Source: a virus. From it: a stretch of 64,000 bases of DNA. Below are positions 23,895 to 34,000 of the stretch, piece after piece. Position 1 is the stretch's first letter, and each line of letters opens with the position of its first letter. The translations under genes and the position numbers were made by a program. The stretch spans positions 1 to 64,000 of IMG/VR virus record IMGVR_UViG_3300021598_001506. One strand, given 5' to 3'. The notes under the pieces are model-generated. The model had not been told where the DNA came from. It did no database searches and saw only the letters and a program-made list of their open reading frames with translations.

Positions 23895-24077
23895 ATGAAA
23901 AACTTCTTAAGAGATGTTCTAGACCAACTATGGACACTTTTGGGCATGTTTGTTGCTTGGATTGTTTTAGACGGCTCAGCAAAGACAATAGTTGGCTATG
24001 CAATTGTCTGGTCTACAGCCGTGTGGGTTATTACCTACAGACTAAGAAATCCAAAAGAAGAAGAGGGTGAAGAGTAA
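23895..24077 (+). CDS. Small membrane protein
   Basis: A 60-aa protein with two hydrophobic stretches ('LWTLLGMFVAWIVL' and 'IVGYAIVWSTAVWVITY') and an acidic tail (PKEEEGEE). The ATG directly follows the stop of the giant surface protein, so the two are probably expressed together. It might assist export or anchoring, which is inferred from position only. Confidence 0.6.
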   Translation: MKNFLRDVLDQLWTLLGMFVAWIVLDGSAKTIVGYAIVWSTAVWVITYRLRNPKEEEGEE

Positions 24078-24078
24078 A

Positions 24079-24111
24079 AGTCAGGAAGATTAAACTGATG
24101 TCTTCCTGACT
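24079..24111 (+). terminator. Hairpin, possible terminator
   Basis: AGTCAGGAAGA and TCTTCCTGACT form an 11-bp perfect stem around an 11-base loop. There is no following T tract, so it may be a non-canonical terminator or an RNA-stabilising hairpin. Confidence 0.5.
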
Positions 24112-24192
24112 CAGATGGTTGATTTAAAGCTCTATCTATGATAGATTTACACAGGACGCGTTGGATACAATGACATAGATGGAGATATAAAG

Positions 24193-24651
24193 ATGAGCAA
24201 CGAGCTTGTAGAACAGTATGCCCAGCTTATTCAACCGCATCTCGAAGATGCAAAGAAGGCATATGGAGCAAGAACTCAAAACAGTCCAGCGCATAATGCA
24301 AGTCGTGAATACACACGACTATTGATTGAGTTTCGCAATAAAGGTGGAAGCCTCCCACTTCTAGCAAAGCGACTTAAGGTGGCATATGCAGGAGTTCGCC
24401 GCCGTGTTGTTATGAATGAAATAAATGTTTCTAATATCAAGCCTCAAACTAAGATTCGGGGAGAAGCAGTCAAAGAATCTGCTCAACGAGTAAGAACTGC
24501 TAAAGCACAAGGCACTGACCAGTACCACGATCAACTGGCAGATGAATACAAGTCAGGTATTTCTCTTTCTAATTTAGCAAAAGAGCTAGGTCTTAGCTCT
24601 GCTGCCCCGCTGTACTATGGAGTTCAGAGAAGTCTTCAAAGAAATAGATAG
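24193..24651 (+). CDS. Putative terminase small subunit / HTH protein
   Basis: A 152-aa basic, helical protein. It contains two helix-turn-helix-like segments: 'GGSLPLLAKRLKVAYAGVRRRV' (about 56-77) and 'SGISLSNLAKELGLSSAAPLYYGV' (about 122-145). Position just before the large terminase and DNA-binding character suggest TerS, the packaging recognition subunit. The family match itself is not diagnostic. Confidence 0.6.
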   Translation: MSNELVEQYAQLIQPHLEDAKKAYGARTQNSPAHNASREYTRLLIEFRNKGGSLPLLAKRLKVAYAGVRRRVVMNEINVSNIKPQTKIRGEAVKESAQRVRTAKAQGTDQYHDQLADEYKSGISLSNLAKELGLSSAAPLYYGVQRSLQRNR

Positions 24652-24659
24652 GTGTCGAT

Positions 24660-26081
24660 ATGGGAAAGAGCTTCATGGAGCAGCTCGCCATGCTATCGCA
24701 AGAAGAGCAAGCTGCGGTTCTTTCCAGTATTGACCCAGAATTACTTCAGTGGGATTGGCGTTCTTGGGGCAGACCAGAACAACTTCCTCCAGAAGGCGAT
24801 GATTGGAATATTTGGCTTGTACTTGCAGGTCGTGGTTTTGGTAAAACAAGACTTGCGTCTGAATGGGTGAGAGAGCAAGCAAAATATACAACTGAAGGTC
24901 AAAGACGTTTTGCATTGGTGGCTCGTACTGCAGCCGATGTTCGTGACGTTATTGTTGAAGGTGAATCAGGGATTATTAATGTCTCTCCACCATCAGAGCG
25001 TCCACATTACGAGCCATCAAAACGTCGCTTAACTTGGCCTAACGGAAATACCGCAACACTTTTTACCGCAGATGAACCAGACTCTCTGCGTGGTCCTCAA
25101 TTTACTCACGCATGGGGCGATGAGATTGCAGCTTGGCGTCAGACTCCAGATGCTGCAGGTATGACCGCATTTGACAACTTGCGTGTTGGCACTCGTCTTG
25201 GTGCAAAACCAAAAATTGTTTGTACAACTACTCCAAAGAGAGTTCCACTTCTTTATAAATTGATTGAAGAATCAACTAATTCAAAGAGCCTTTCAAAAGT
25301 TATTGTGACTAGAGGCTCCACAATGGATAACGCTGGAAACTTGTCTGGAACATACCTAGACACAATCATGGGTGTTTATGAAGGAACATCACTTGCTCGT
25401 CAAGAACTTTACGGTGAAATGCTTGATGATGTTGAAGGCACACTGTGGACAATGGAGATGATTGAAAGTTCTAGACAAGGACTTCTTCCTCCTCAGGCTC
25501 CACTTCGTTGTATTGGTGTTGACCCATCTGTTGCAGAAAACCCTCGAGACGAGTGTGGAATTGTTGTTTGCGCATCTACAGCAGACCGTGATTTGTATAA
25601 GCGTCACGCATGGGTGCTAGAAGATGCAACAGTTCATGGTTCCCCAGAGGTGTGGGCAAATAAAGTTGTTGAAATGGCTAGACGCTGGGGTGCTCCAGTG
25701 GTAGCTGAAGTAAACCAAGGTGGAGCATTAGTTCGTAATGCAATTAATGCAATTGACCCAAATGTTAAAGTTTTGGAAGTGCACTCAAAACACGGTAAAG
25801 CGCTTCGCGCTGAACCTGTCGTTCTTGCTTACGAGCAGAATCGAATTCATCATATTGGTTATCTTCCAGACTTGGAGTCTCAGATGACAACTTGGGTGCC
25901 AGGAGAGTCCAAAAAATCTCCAGACAGGGTGGATGCCTTAGTTCACGCAATGACAGCCCTCCTAATCAAACCTCCGCAAGGGTTTGTTGGTGGCACATTG
26001 GTAGCCAAATCTTTTTCCTCACGACGCTTGCCTAATTTTAGAGCAGGTGGCGGAGGTCGAGTTTTTACTCCTAGAAGTTAA
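24660..26081 (+). CDS. Terminase large subunit
   Basis: A 473-aa packaging motor. The ATPase half has Walker A 'LAGRGFGKTRLASEW' (about residues 55-69), Walker B 'AWGDEIAAW' (about 150) and a coupling motif 'IVCTTTPKR' (about 183). The nuclease half has 'CIGVDPSVAENP' (about 283) and 'SPDRVDALVHAMTALL' (about 420) with metal-binding aspartates. The length and motifs fit the DNA-packaging COG5323/Terminase_6 group. Its stop shares TTAA with the convergent Prim-Pol gene. Confidence 0.92.
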   Translation: MGKSFMEQLAMLSQEEQAAVLSSIDPELLQWDWRSWGRPEQLPPEGDDWNIWLVLAGRGFGKTRLASEWVREQAKYTTEGQRRFALVARTAADVRDVIVEGESGIINVSPPSERPHYEPSKRRLTWPNGNTATLFTADEPDSLRGPQFTHAWGDEIAAWRQTPDAAGMTAFDNLRVGTRLGAKPKIVCTTTPKRVPLLYKLIEESTNSKSLSKVIVTRGSTMDNAGNLSGTYLDTIMGVYEGTSLARQELYGEMLDDVEGTLWTMEMIESSRQGLLPPQAPLRCIGVDPSVAENPRDECGIVVCASTADRDLYKRHAWVLEDATVHGSPEVWANKVVEMARRWGAPVVAEVNQGGALVRNAINAIDPNVKVLEVHSKHGKALRAEPVVLAYEQNRIHHIGYLPDLESQMTTWVPGESKKSPDRVDALVHAMTALLIKPPQGFVGGTLVAKSFSSRRLPNFRAGGGGRVFTPRS

Positions 26082-28699
26082 AACGCTCTATTGAAGTTAT
26101 TTAAAGTGCTCCAATCAAGCTCAGCACTTTGAACAACTCTTGGAACTAGACTTCTTCCTCGAATAACAGCTCGAGAACCTGTTCCTTCAATGATTACTCC
26201 TCTTTCAGTCATTTTCTTTTGTAGAGAGCCTTGACTTAGAGGACGTTCTCCGCGCTCTTCACTCCACTGACGATAGACACCGTAGACAATTTTTAGAGCA
26301 ACGTTTGCTGAAGGATTTTCATTAGTTTCTTCTGACAAGAAGATACCAATGCGGTCTTCGTTCTTGCGGTACATCTCAGCGGCTTCTGCTACTTGAGTAC
26401 ACCAACCCAATGCATCACGAGATGATGAACCTAGAATTTTTATCGCACCATCAACAGCCCATGACAAAACTGCTGGAAGTGCTCCTTCTGGGTCGAATAT
26501 GTATGCCTTCAAATTAGGATCAGGGTTTTCAGGCACTCGTGTCATTGGCATCGGACGGATACGACGCCACATGGCATCATCCGTGATGATTGGGCGGTGG
26601 TTTGTCGTAACCCAGAGCTTGGCTCTAGATTCGAACGTGAATGGCTGTTCTCCTGGAGAACGAGCAGAGATTACAGATGAACCAGTTAACTTCTTAACTT
26701 GGTTTTCTTTAATTCTTTCATTATCTGGCAACTCATCTACCCAAACTAGACGACGCCCACGCAACTGAGCCCAGTGATAAGCATCAGTATTACCACTGCT
26801 CATATCGTTTGCAGCAAGAATGTGAGAGTCAAGAGGCCACGCATATTGCTCAGTACCGAGACATTTCACAATTGCTTCAACAAGAGTGTTTTTACCAGAA
26901 CCTGCTGGTCCATACACAAGAAACATAATGTCGTAGATGTTTGAACCAGTTATTGAATACCCAGCAGCTTTTTGAAGCCAGTCTTGATATTCCTTATCGC
27001 CACCAGTTGCAAAATCTAAGAACTGCTGCCAACGAACATTTGTGTGTCCTCGAGTATATGTAACTGGAGCACGTCGAGTGATATGTAAGTCTGGTCTTCC
27101 TTTAAGAAGTTCACCAGTTTTTAAATCAATAACTCCGTTGAGAACGCCCAAAAGATTTTCATCGTTATCCCAACGACTAACAGGGATTTCAATTCTTGGG
27201 TCAGACTTTGCAGACTCGATTGCACCTTTCATTCTTGCATTTGAGCGAGATTGATGTGCCCATTGAATAACTGAAGCTTGTTGAGAATCTGGATACTGAA
27301 TTACTTCAGCAGAAATAATTGGTGGAACTCTTTTAGCTAGTTCTTGAACTTCCAACGATTCTTTGTCTGGCTTCCAGTAGCCTTCTTTCCAGACAAACCA
27401 ACCCAAACCGCTCGTATAACGAATGCCAGCGCCGAATACGTCAACAAGGCGACGACCGTTACCTGTGTCAGAAAGCGAACGTTTGCTTTCATTTCCTCCG
27501 TCTTCGATTCGTAGAGCATCTGGGTCCTTTGGAACATTGATATTAGTTAGTGATGTGGCTTGTTCAATGGAATCTCCATCTTCAATGCCAGCCATAACTG
27601 TACTTGAGATTGGACCAGTTCCCATTGGAAAAAATGTAGGTTCTTTTGGAGGTTGAACAACACCAGTCAGAGGTTGAACAACACCAGTTAGCGGTTGTAG
27701 CTCAGTTTGTGGCTGAGAGAGGCGCTCTGCTTGTTGTTTTTGCCATTCAGCTGTTTCTGGAGAAATGAATCCAATTTTTGGATTTGATGCCACAAAATCA
27801 ATGGCACGGTGGACGTGGTGCAAAAGCCCATTAGTTCCATCTATGTGAAGAGGTGGTCTAATTTTTGTAGCATTGAATCGAATCATGTCCGACTCAATCA
27901 TTCTTCTAGCGTCTTTACTAGTTCCAAATTTATTTGCAAGAGCGCATGTTAGTTTGTAAACATCTACGGCACGAGCACCTTCATCAATTCCTTTTTCAAG
28001 AATCCCAGAGATGTCAACTTTTTCATACTCTAGGTCGTCCCAATCTCCAGACTCTAGAGTGAAGCTGGTTCGCTTAGATCTTTTACGTAGAGCAGCAAGT
28101 AATTGTTCTGGTGCTTCAGCAATTTCAACTTCCCAAGGTGCTTTTCCAGGAACCCACTCATAGTTGACTCCAGAGAAGTGCTTACTTGGTGCAATAAGAA
28201 CATACCCGTTGTGTTTGATATCAATTCCATTAAGTCCCATTTTGGAAAGATTTCCAATAAGACCTTCTGAATCATCGCAACGGTAGTAGATGTGACGACC
28301 ACGAGTAGCAACACCTCGGTCATTTGTGTAAACACCAGTTATGGCTTCTACTGTTGGTGGCAATGCACCTTCAACTAGTTCTTCAAATTTGATAAAAGAA
28401 TCAGGACCGCCAGAACGTGGGTCAATATCAATTACAAAAAATCCACTCTTAGAGCAGTGAACTCCAACGTTGTAGTTTGGGTTTTCAGTCCACCACTGTT
28501 CAACCCTAGCTGGGTCATGTGTAGACATAACATTCCACTCATTGAGAGCGGGATGTTTTCCTACTTCTTTAGGTTCACCATGGGGCTTATTGCAAGTACA
28601 GCGCCCATTAACAATTCCGTGGCAGGGAAGAATGCTCCAGTCGATGCTCGAATAAAACCTTGCGCCTTTGACAAGGCGTTCGGAGGACTCGTCGCTCAT
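26078..28699 (-). CDS. Prim-Pol/SF3 helicase replication protein
   Basis: An 873-aa fusion. The N-terminal bifunctional primase/polymerase domain has a 'GVHCSKSGFFVIDIDP' DxD strand (about 98-113), 'GRHIYYR' and the late 'APSKHFSGVNYEW'. The middle is a Gln/Pro-containing linker and a D5-N-like region ('GWFVWKEGYWKPD'). The C-terminal superfamily 3 helicase shows Walker A 'GPAGSGKNT' (about 600), Walker B 'LVWVDELPD' (about 650) and the sensor 'LWVTTNHRPII'. It would prime and unwind phage DNA. A GGAGG site precedes the ATG. It runs opposite to its neighbours. Confidence 0.92.
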   Translation of the reverse strand: MSDESSERLVKGARFYSSIDWSILPCHGIVNGRCTCNKPHGEPKEVGKHPALNEWNVMSTHDPARVEQWWTENPNYNVGVHCSKSGFFVIDIDPRSGGPDSFIKFEELVEGALPPTVEAITGVYTNDRGVATRGRHIYYRCDDSEGLIGNLSKMGLNGIDIKHNGYVLIAPSKHFSGVNYEWVPGKAPWEVEIAEAPEQLLAALRKRSKRTSFTLESGDWDDLEYEKVDISGILEKGIDEGARAVDVYKLTCALANKFGTSKDARRMIESDMIRFNATKIRPPLHIDGTNGLLHHVHRAIDFVASNPKIGFISPETAEWQKQQAERLSQPQTELQPLTGVVQPLTGVVQPPKEPTFFPMGTGPISSTVMAGIEDGDSIEQATSLTNINVPKDPDALRIEDGGNESKRSLSDTGNGRRLVDVFGAGIRYTSGLGWFVWKEGYWKPDKESLEVQELAKRVPPIISAEVIQYPDSQQASVIQWAHQSRSNARMKGAIESAKSDPRIEIPVSRWDNDENLLGVLNGVIDLKTGELLKGRPDLHITRRAPVTYTRGHTNVRWQQFLDFATGGDKEYQDWLQKAAGYSITGSNIYDIMFLVYGPAGSGKNTLVEAIVKCLGTEQYAWPLDSHILAANDMSSGNTDAYHWAQLRGRRLVWVDELPDNERIKENQVKKLTGSSVISARSPGEQPFTFESRAKLWVTTNHRPIITDDAMWRRIRPMPMTRVPENPDPNLKAYIFDPEGALPAVLSWAVDGAIKILGSSSRDALGWCTQVAEAAEMYRKNEDRIGIFLSEETNENPSANVALKIVYGVYRQWSEERGERPLSQGSLQKKMTERGVIIEGTGSRAVIRGRSLVPRVVQSAELDWSTLNNFNRAF

Positions 28700-28747
28700 A
28701 TAACCTCCGTCGTCATGAATCCAAAGTTACTCGACTCTACAATATGA

Positions 28748-28865
28748 GTCAAGAGTTTTTTCGGCGTGTAGCAAATATACCCTGTAAGAGGCTAAACAAA
28801 AGTAGCCAACTAGCTTTTACTATAAACTATATTGATAGTCCCATAGTCTGGAAGTCGGTACCTAA
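28748..28865. other. Divergent intergenic region
   Basis: About 120 bases between the Prim-Pol gene (minus) and the membrane protein gene (plus). The string TTACTATAAACTA recurs from 17742-17754 just before the adenine methylase gene and probably contains the plus-strand -10 element. Confidence 0.4.
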
Positions 28866-29264
28866 TTGTTAATCCCTTTAGCCAACTCATGGTGGGAACC
28901 AGGTACCCCAAATTTTCTGGATATTGGGGATATCTCAGCAATCTTGGTATTTCTAATTACCCTTACAGGAGCCTTTTTTGGCGTGACAAAATTTTGGCTA
29001 AAGCTACTCCGTCGAATCATTCGTGAAGAGATTGAAGTGGCTACACAGCCAATTCATCCAAACGCGAATGGAGGGCTCAGTCTAGCAGATGTGGCTAGAA
29101 AAGCCAACAGGCTGGAAGAACAGTTAAGTGAGATGCATAAAGACAATCTTGAAACTAAGGATTTGTTGATAAAAGTTTTGTCTCAATCTGTGATAATTCC
29201 AGATACTCCGCCTATGGTTGAACAACCTGTGAAGCGGAAAAGCCGTAAGTCCGCTTCTTCCTAG
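28866..29264 (+). CDS. Membrane protein with coiled-coil tail
   Basis: A 132-aa protein from TTG 28866; no in-frame ATG exists nearby. One membrane helix ('DISAILVFLITLTGAFFGVT', about 22-41) is followed by a basic cytoplasmic segment, 'PNANGGLSLADVARKANRLEEQL' and a Lys/Arg-rich end. The arrangement resembles actinophage holin-like or membrane-anchored proteins, but I cannot assign a family. Confidence 0.5.
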   Translation: MLIPLANSWWEPGTPNFLDIGDISAILVFLITLTGAFFGVTKFWLKLLRRIIREEIEVATQPIHPNANGGLSLADVARKANRLEEQLSEMHKDNLETKDLLIKVLSQSVIIPDTPPMVEQPVKRKSRKSASS

Positions 29265-29402
29265 AAACACTTTTTTTCCGCGTTTTCGACACGCCAGAAG
29301 TCGCTAATTATTTTATTTTTATATCTTCACTGCTATCCTCATATCTAGAGTAACTGTAAGGTTTACGGTAACTCTACACATAAGGAAAACTGGAGGATTT
29401 CA

Positions 29403-29678
29403 GTGAGTTTAGCTGATAAATTGAACAGTGCCACTCGCAGTCAACCGGGTTTGCCCTGCGGTGTAGGCAAGCTTTTGACAGAGTTAAAAGGTGAAGATAA
29501 AGAAGCCTTAGAGATTATTTTCTCCACTCGTTCCGTGTCTGGAACAGTATCAAATAGGCAAGTACACAAGATCCTTCTTGAGGAAGGATATGAAATTGCA
29601 TTTGCCTCAATTTCACTCCATCGACGTAAGCAATGTCGTTGCTATACAAGTCGAGATAAGGCACATAAGGAGAACTAA
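29403..29678 (+). CDS. Small actinophage-type HTH-like protein
   Basis: A 91-aa protein from GTG 29403 behind TGGAGG. The segment 'SVSGTVSNRQVHKILLEEGYEIAFASISLHRRKQC' has a helix-turn-helix flavour and two Cys ('CRC'). Its stop overlaps the ATG of the phosphoesterase gene, a pairing I associate with actinophages. Probably a DNA-binding partner. Confidence 0.55.
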   Translation: MSLADKLNSATRSQPGLPCGVGKLLTELKGEDKEALEIIFSTRSVSGTVSNRQVHKILLEEGYEIAFASISLHRRKQCRCYTSRDKAHKEN

Positions 29679-30895
29679 TGTCGTCTTTAACCGAAAGACT
29701 CACTGAGCTAATTTCCCCAGGGCCAAGTGGTTCGGATATAAAAGCGACCAATACTCCTGAATCATGGAGACCTCGCCTCGAGATAGACCCAGAAAAAGGC
29801 GAAGGTTATTTTATCTCCACTCCTAGACCAGCAGGAAATAGTCCTGATGGCATTGAATTATTAAAAGAATTTGATTTAGACCCGAATGATTGGACTATTA
29901 CGTCCATCAGAAAATCTCGCTGGCAGAATCATAAAGGCGATTGGCTTGAAGCTTTTCGAGCAAGTCTTGTACCAACCAGCACAAAACAATCTTCTGAACT
30001 TGATTTTGATTTAGAAAAATTAATACAAGATGTGTCAAAGTGGAGACCATCAAAAGTCTCACAAAAAATTACAGGTGATTTAGCTTTTATTTTTGCTCCA
30101 AGCGACCAACAAATCGGAAAAAGGCAAGGAGACATAGGAACCGACACAACGGTATCAAGGTTACTTACTCTTACAGAGATGGGAGTCCAACGACTTCTTG
30201 AACTAAGAAAAATTGGAAGACCTATAGGAACAGTAGTTATTCCACTACCAGGAGACCATGTAGAGGGTAATGTTTCTCAAAATGGAAGAATTCAAGGACA
30301 AGCAGCCTCTGATTTAGGAATTACAGAACAAACTAGACTTGCTAGACGAGTTCTTATGGCTCAAATTAAAGCTTTTGCTCCTCTAGCAGAGCGCATCATA
30401 GTTCCAGTGGTTAATGGAAACCATGACGAAGCAGGTCGTCAAGTTATTACAGACCCTTCAGATGGTTGGAATGTTGAGATTGCGAGCGCCGTTCAGGACG
30501 CTTGCGCTGAGAATGCAAATCTTTCTCATGTTGAGTTTAGATTCCCAGAGAAGTCGCATCAAACATTGTCAATAAATATCTGCGGAACTATGGTTGGCTT
30601 GTTCCACGGACACCAGTCAGGTTCCAATGTTATGAAGTATCTTCAAGAGCAGTCTGCTGGTCAAACCGCCCTTGGAATGTCTGATATCTGGATTTCTGGA
30701 CACTTTCACAACTTTAAAACCATGGATATTGGTGAGCGTTTATGGCTCCAGTGCCCAACAGTCGACCCCGGTAGTGCGTGGTTTAGAGACCGCCACGGGC
30801 TAGAATCGCCACCCGGAGTTTTGACTCTTGTTGTAGGGGACGGCTATAACCCGAGAAGGGATATTAGCGTTCTTTCAGTGCCTAGGTCTGCATAA
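29678..30895 (+). CDS. Calcineurin-like metallophosphoesterase
   Basis: A 405-aa protein with the metallophosphoesterase core: 'FAPSDQQIGK' (altered motif I), 'PLPGDHVEGN' (about 190, GDxxEG), 'PVVNGNHDEAGR' (about 247, GNHDE), 'GLFHGHQSG' (about 308) and 'WISGHFHNFKT' (about 340, GHxH). This fits MRE11/SbcD-like or related phage nucleases or phosphatases. A role in phage DNA metabolism is likely. The N-terminal 125 residues are an extra domain of unknown function. Confidence 0.82.
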   Translation: MSSLTERLTELISPGPSGSDIKATNTPESWRPRLEIDPEKGEGYFISTPRPAGNSPDGIELLKEFDLDPNDWTITSIRKSRWQNHKGDWLEAFRASLVPTSTKQSSELDFDLEKLIQDVSKWRPSKVSQKITGDLAFIFAPSDQQIGKRQGDIGTDTTVSRLLTLTEMGVQRLLELRKIGRPIGTVVIPLPGDHVEGNVSQNGRIQGQAASDLGITEQTRLARRVLMAQIKAFAPLAERIIVPVVNGNHDEAGRQVITDPSDGWNVEIASAVQDACAENANLSHVEFRFPEKSHQTLSINICGTMVGLFHGHQSGSNVMKYLQEQSAGQTALGMSDIWISGHFHNFKTMDIGERLWLQCPTVDPGSAWFRDRHGLESPPGVLTLVVGDGYNPRRDISVLSVPRSA

Positions 30896-30903
30896 TTTAA
30901 GAC

Positions 30904-30917
30904 ATAGACATGTCTAT
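30904..30917. promoter_or_regulatory. 14-bp perfect palindrome upstream of the fibre operon
   Basis: ATAGACATGTCTAT is its own reverse complement. It lies eight bases upstream of a TACAAT hexamer (30926-30931 region), so it could be an operator over the promoter of the main fibre locus. Confidence 0.45.
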
Positions 30918-31001
30918 AACAGCGTACAATAGAGAACGATTTAGGAATCTGCTTGCCTGTGCAGATTTCAATCCATGCTATCGAGACCTGGAGCACCACT
31001 G

Positions 31002-34000
31002 ATGAGTTTTTCTCCTGACGTAAACACAAGAAATGTTGTGGGTCAGTACCTCAAGAGTTCTGGCTCTCCCGCTTCAGGAACAGTTACTTTTACAGCATCT
31101 AGCCGTATTGAAGACGCAAACGATGCAATTATTGTATCTAGCCCAATTACAGCAACACTTGATAATACAGGCTCTTTCTCGGTTGAACTCCCTTGCACAG
31201 ATGATTTAGACCTTAGCCCTCGTGGTTGGTATTGGACTGCAAAGGTAAGAGTTTCAGGAAGACGAGCAACAGAATTTAGATTTTATCTGCCAGAAGGCGA
31301 TGGCAGTGATGTCGAGGTTACAAAGCTAGATACGGTTGACCGTATTACTACTTCCCCAGCGGGCATTGACGTCCTTCGTGGACAAGTTGGTCCAGCTGGT
31401 CCTCAAGGTCCTACAGGCCCAGCGGGTCCCGCTGGTGGACCTACAGGTGCTGTAGGTAGTACAGGTCCAACAGGAGCAACAGGTGCAACAGGCTCCGTCG
31501 GACCAACAGGTGCAACAGGTGCGACAGGTGCAGCATCAACTGTAGAAGGACCAACTGGACCTACTGGTGCCACTGGTGCCACTGGTGCTCAAGGTGCAGC
31601 AAGCACAGTCACTGGACCTACAGGTGCAACTGGTCCTGCTGGTCAATTCGGTGGTGTAACAGTTGATTACACATTCTCAACAAATACAACAGATTCAGAC
31701 CCAGGTTCTGGTCGAGTTAAATTTAACAACGTTGATCTTGCAGCTGCAACATACATGTTCATTGACGATGAGCAAGATGGTGCAATTGATGTCCAAAGTC
31801 TTCTAACAACAATGATGGCTTCAACCAGTGAGTTGAAGGGCCACATTCGTATCTCTCGTAAGGGAGATTCAAACTACTTTGCAATGCTTGCTGTCGATGG
31901 TTATACAGAAGACACAGGTTATTTCAAGGTAAATGTAACTTACCTAAGCGGTCTTGCAACTGCGTTTGATAATAACGACGATGTAATTATCACCTTCGCT
32001 CGTGTTGGTGATGTTGGTGCACAGGGACCTACTGGTGCCACTGGTGCCACTGGTGCCACAGGTGCAACAGGTCCACAAGGTGCAGCTTCAAATGTTGCTG
32101 GTCCTACAGGTGCCACTGGTGAAGTTGGTCCTACTGGTCCAACAGGTGCAACGGGTGCTGCAGGTGTAGATGGTGCTACTGGTGCAACAGGTGCACAGGG
32201 TCCTACAGGTGTAAAGGGTGACCAAGGAGATGTTGGTCCGACAGGTGCTACAGGTGCTACAGGCGTAGGTGCTACTGGTGCTACAGGTGCGACAGGTGCG
32301 CAAGGACCTACTGGTGCGACAGGTGCTCAGGGTCTTCAAGGTATTCAAGGAGAGACTGGCCCTGCTGGTCCTACAGGCGCTACAGGCTCGCAAGGTCCTA
32401 CAGGTGCAACTGGAGCAGCGTCTACAGTAGCTGGTCCAACAGGTCCTACTGGTGCTACAGGACAATTTGGTGGAGTCACACTTGATTACACATTTAGCAA
32501 CAACACAGGTGACACAGACCCAGGTAGTGGAACTCTCAAGTTCAACAACGCTAACCTAACAAGCGCAACTTATCTCTACATTGATGATGAGTCTGATGGC
32601 GCTATTGATATTCAAAATTACTTGCGAACAATTGATGACTCAACATCTGCAATCAAGGGTCACCTTCGCATTTCGCTAAAGAGCGACTCAAATAACTTTG
32701 CGTTCTACGCAATTACTGGTGCAAGCATTGAGGCATCTGGATATTTCAAGATTCCAGTTTCACACCTTGATGGTCTTGCATCTTCATACTCAAATGGTGC
32801 AGATGTAATAATCACATTTGCTCGTACTGGTGACAAAGGTGACACTGGTGCTACAGGTGCAACTGGAGCAACGGGTGCAACTGGTGCTACAGGTGCTCAA
32901 GGTATTACTGGAGAGACAGGAGCTACAGGTGCCACAGGAGCGGCTGGACCTACAGGTGCTCAAGGAAGCACAGGAGCAACGGGAGCAACTGGACCAACTG
33001 GAGCTCAAGGAAATGTGGGCGACACTGGACCTACTGGTGCCGCAGGAGCCGATGGAGCAGTAGGTGCTACTGGTGCCACTGGTGCGCAGGGACCTACAGG
33101 TGCTACTGGTGCAACGGGTGCTACAGGTAATTTTGGTGGAGCTTCATTTGACTTCACATTCTCTTCAACTACAACTGAAGCAGACCCAGGTGTAGGAAAA
33201 CTTAGATTTAATCAATCTGATATTCAGATTGCTACATTCATGTTCATCGATGATGAATCTGACGGTGCAATTGATATTCAGGCATTCCTTCGTACAATCG
33301 ATGACTCAACAAGCCCAATTAAGGGTCACTTCCGAATCAGCAATAAAACAAACTCTGCTGATTTTGGATTGTTTGCTATTACAGGAAATATCACCGAAAA
33401 CAGCGGATATTTCACAGTACCTGTTTCTTATGTCAGCGGTCTAGCAACATCCTTCTCAAATGATGAAGACATCATTATCACTTTTGCTCGTACTGGCGAT
33501 ATGGGTCCACAAGGTATCCAAGGACCTACTGGTGCTACAGGTGCTACAGGACCATCAGTAACTGGTGCTACTGGTCCAACAGGTGCTGCTTCAACTGTTG
33601 CTGGTCCAACAGGTCCTCAAGGTGAGGTAGGACCTACTGGTGCCACTGGAGCAGCGTCTACAGTAGCTGGTCCAACTGGTGCTACAGGTGCTACTGGTCC
33701 ACAAGGTGAAGTCGGACCAACAGGTGCAACAGGTCCAACAGGAGCAGATAGCACAGTACCCGGTCCAACAGGTCCTCAAGGTGAGATTGGTGTAACTGGT
33801 CCACAAGGTGAAGTCGGACCAACAGGTGTAACTGGTCCTCAAGGTGAAATTGGTGTAACTGGTCCACAAGGTGAAATTGGTGTAACAGGTCCTCAAGGTG
33901 AGATTGGTGTAACTGGACCAACTGGTCCAACAGGCGAACGTGGAATTAGTTCTCTATCTTGGACATACAAAATAGATGTAACAAACACCGCAGATAGAGA

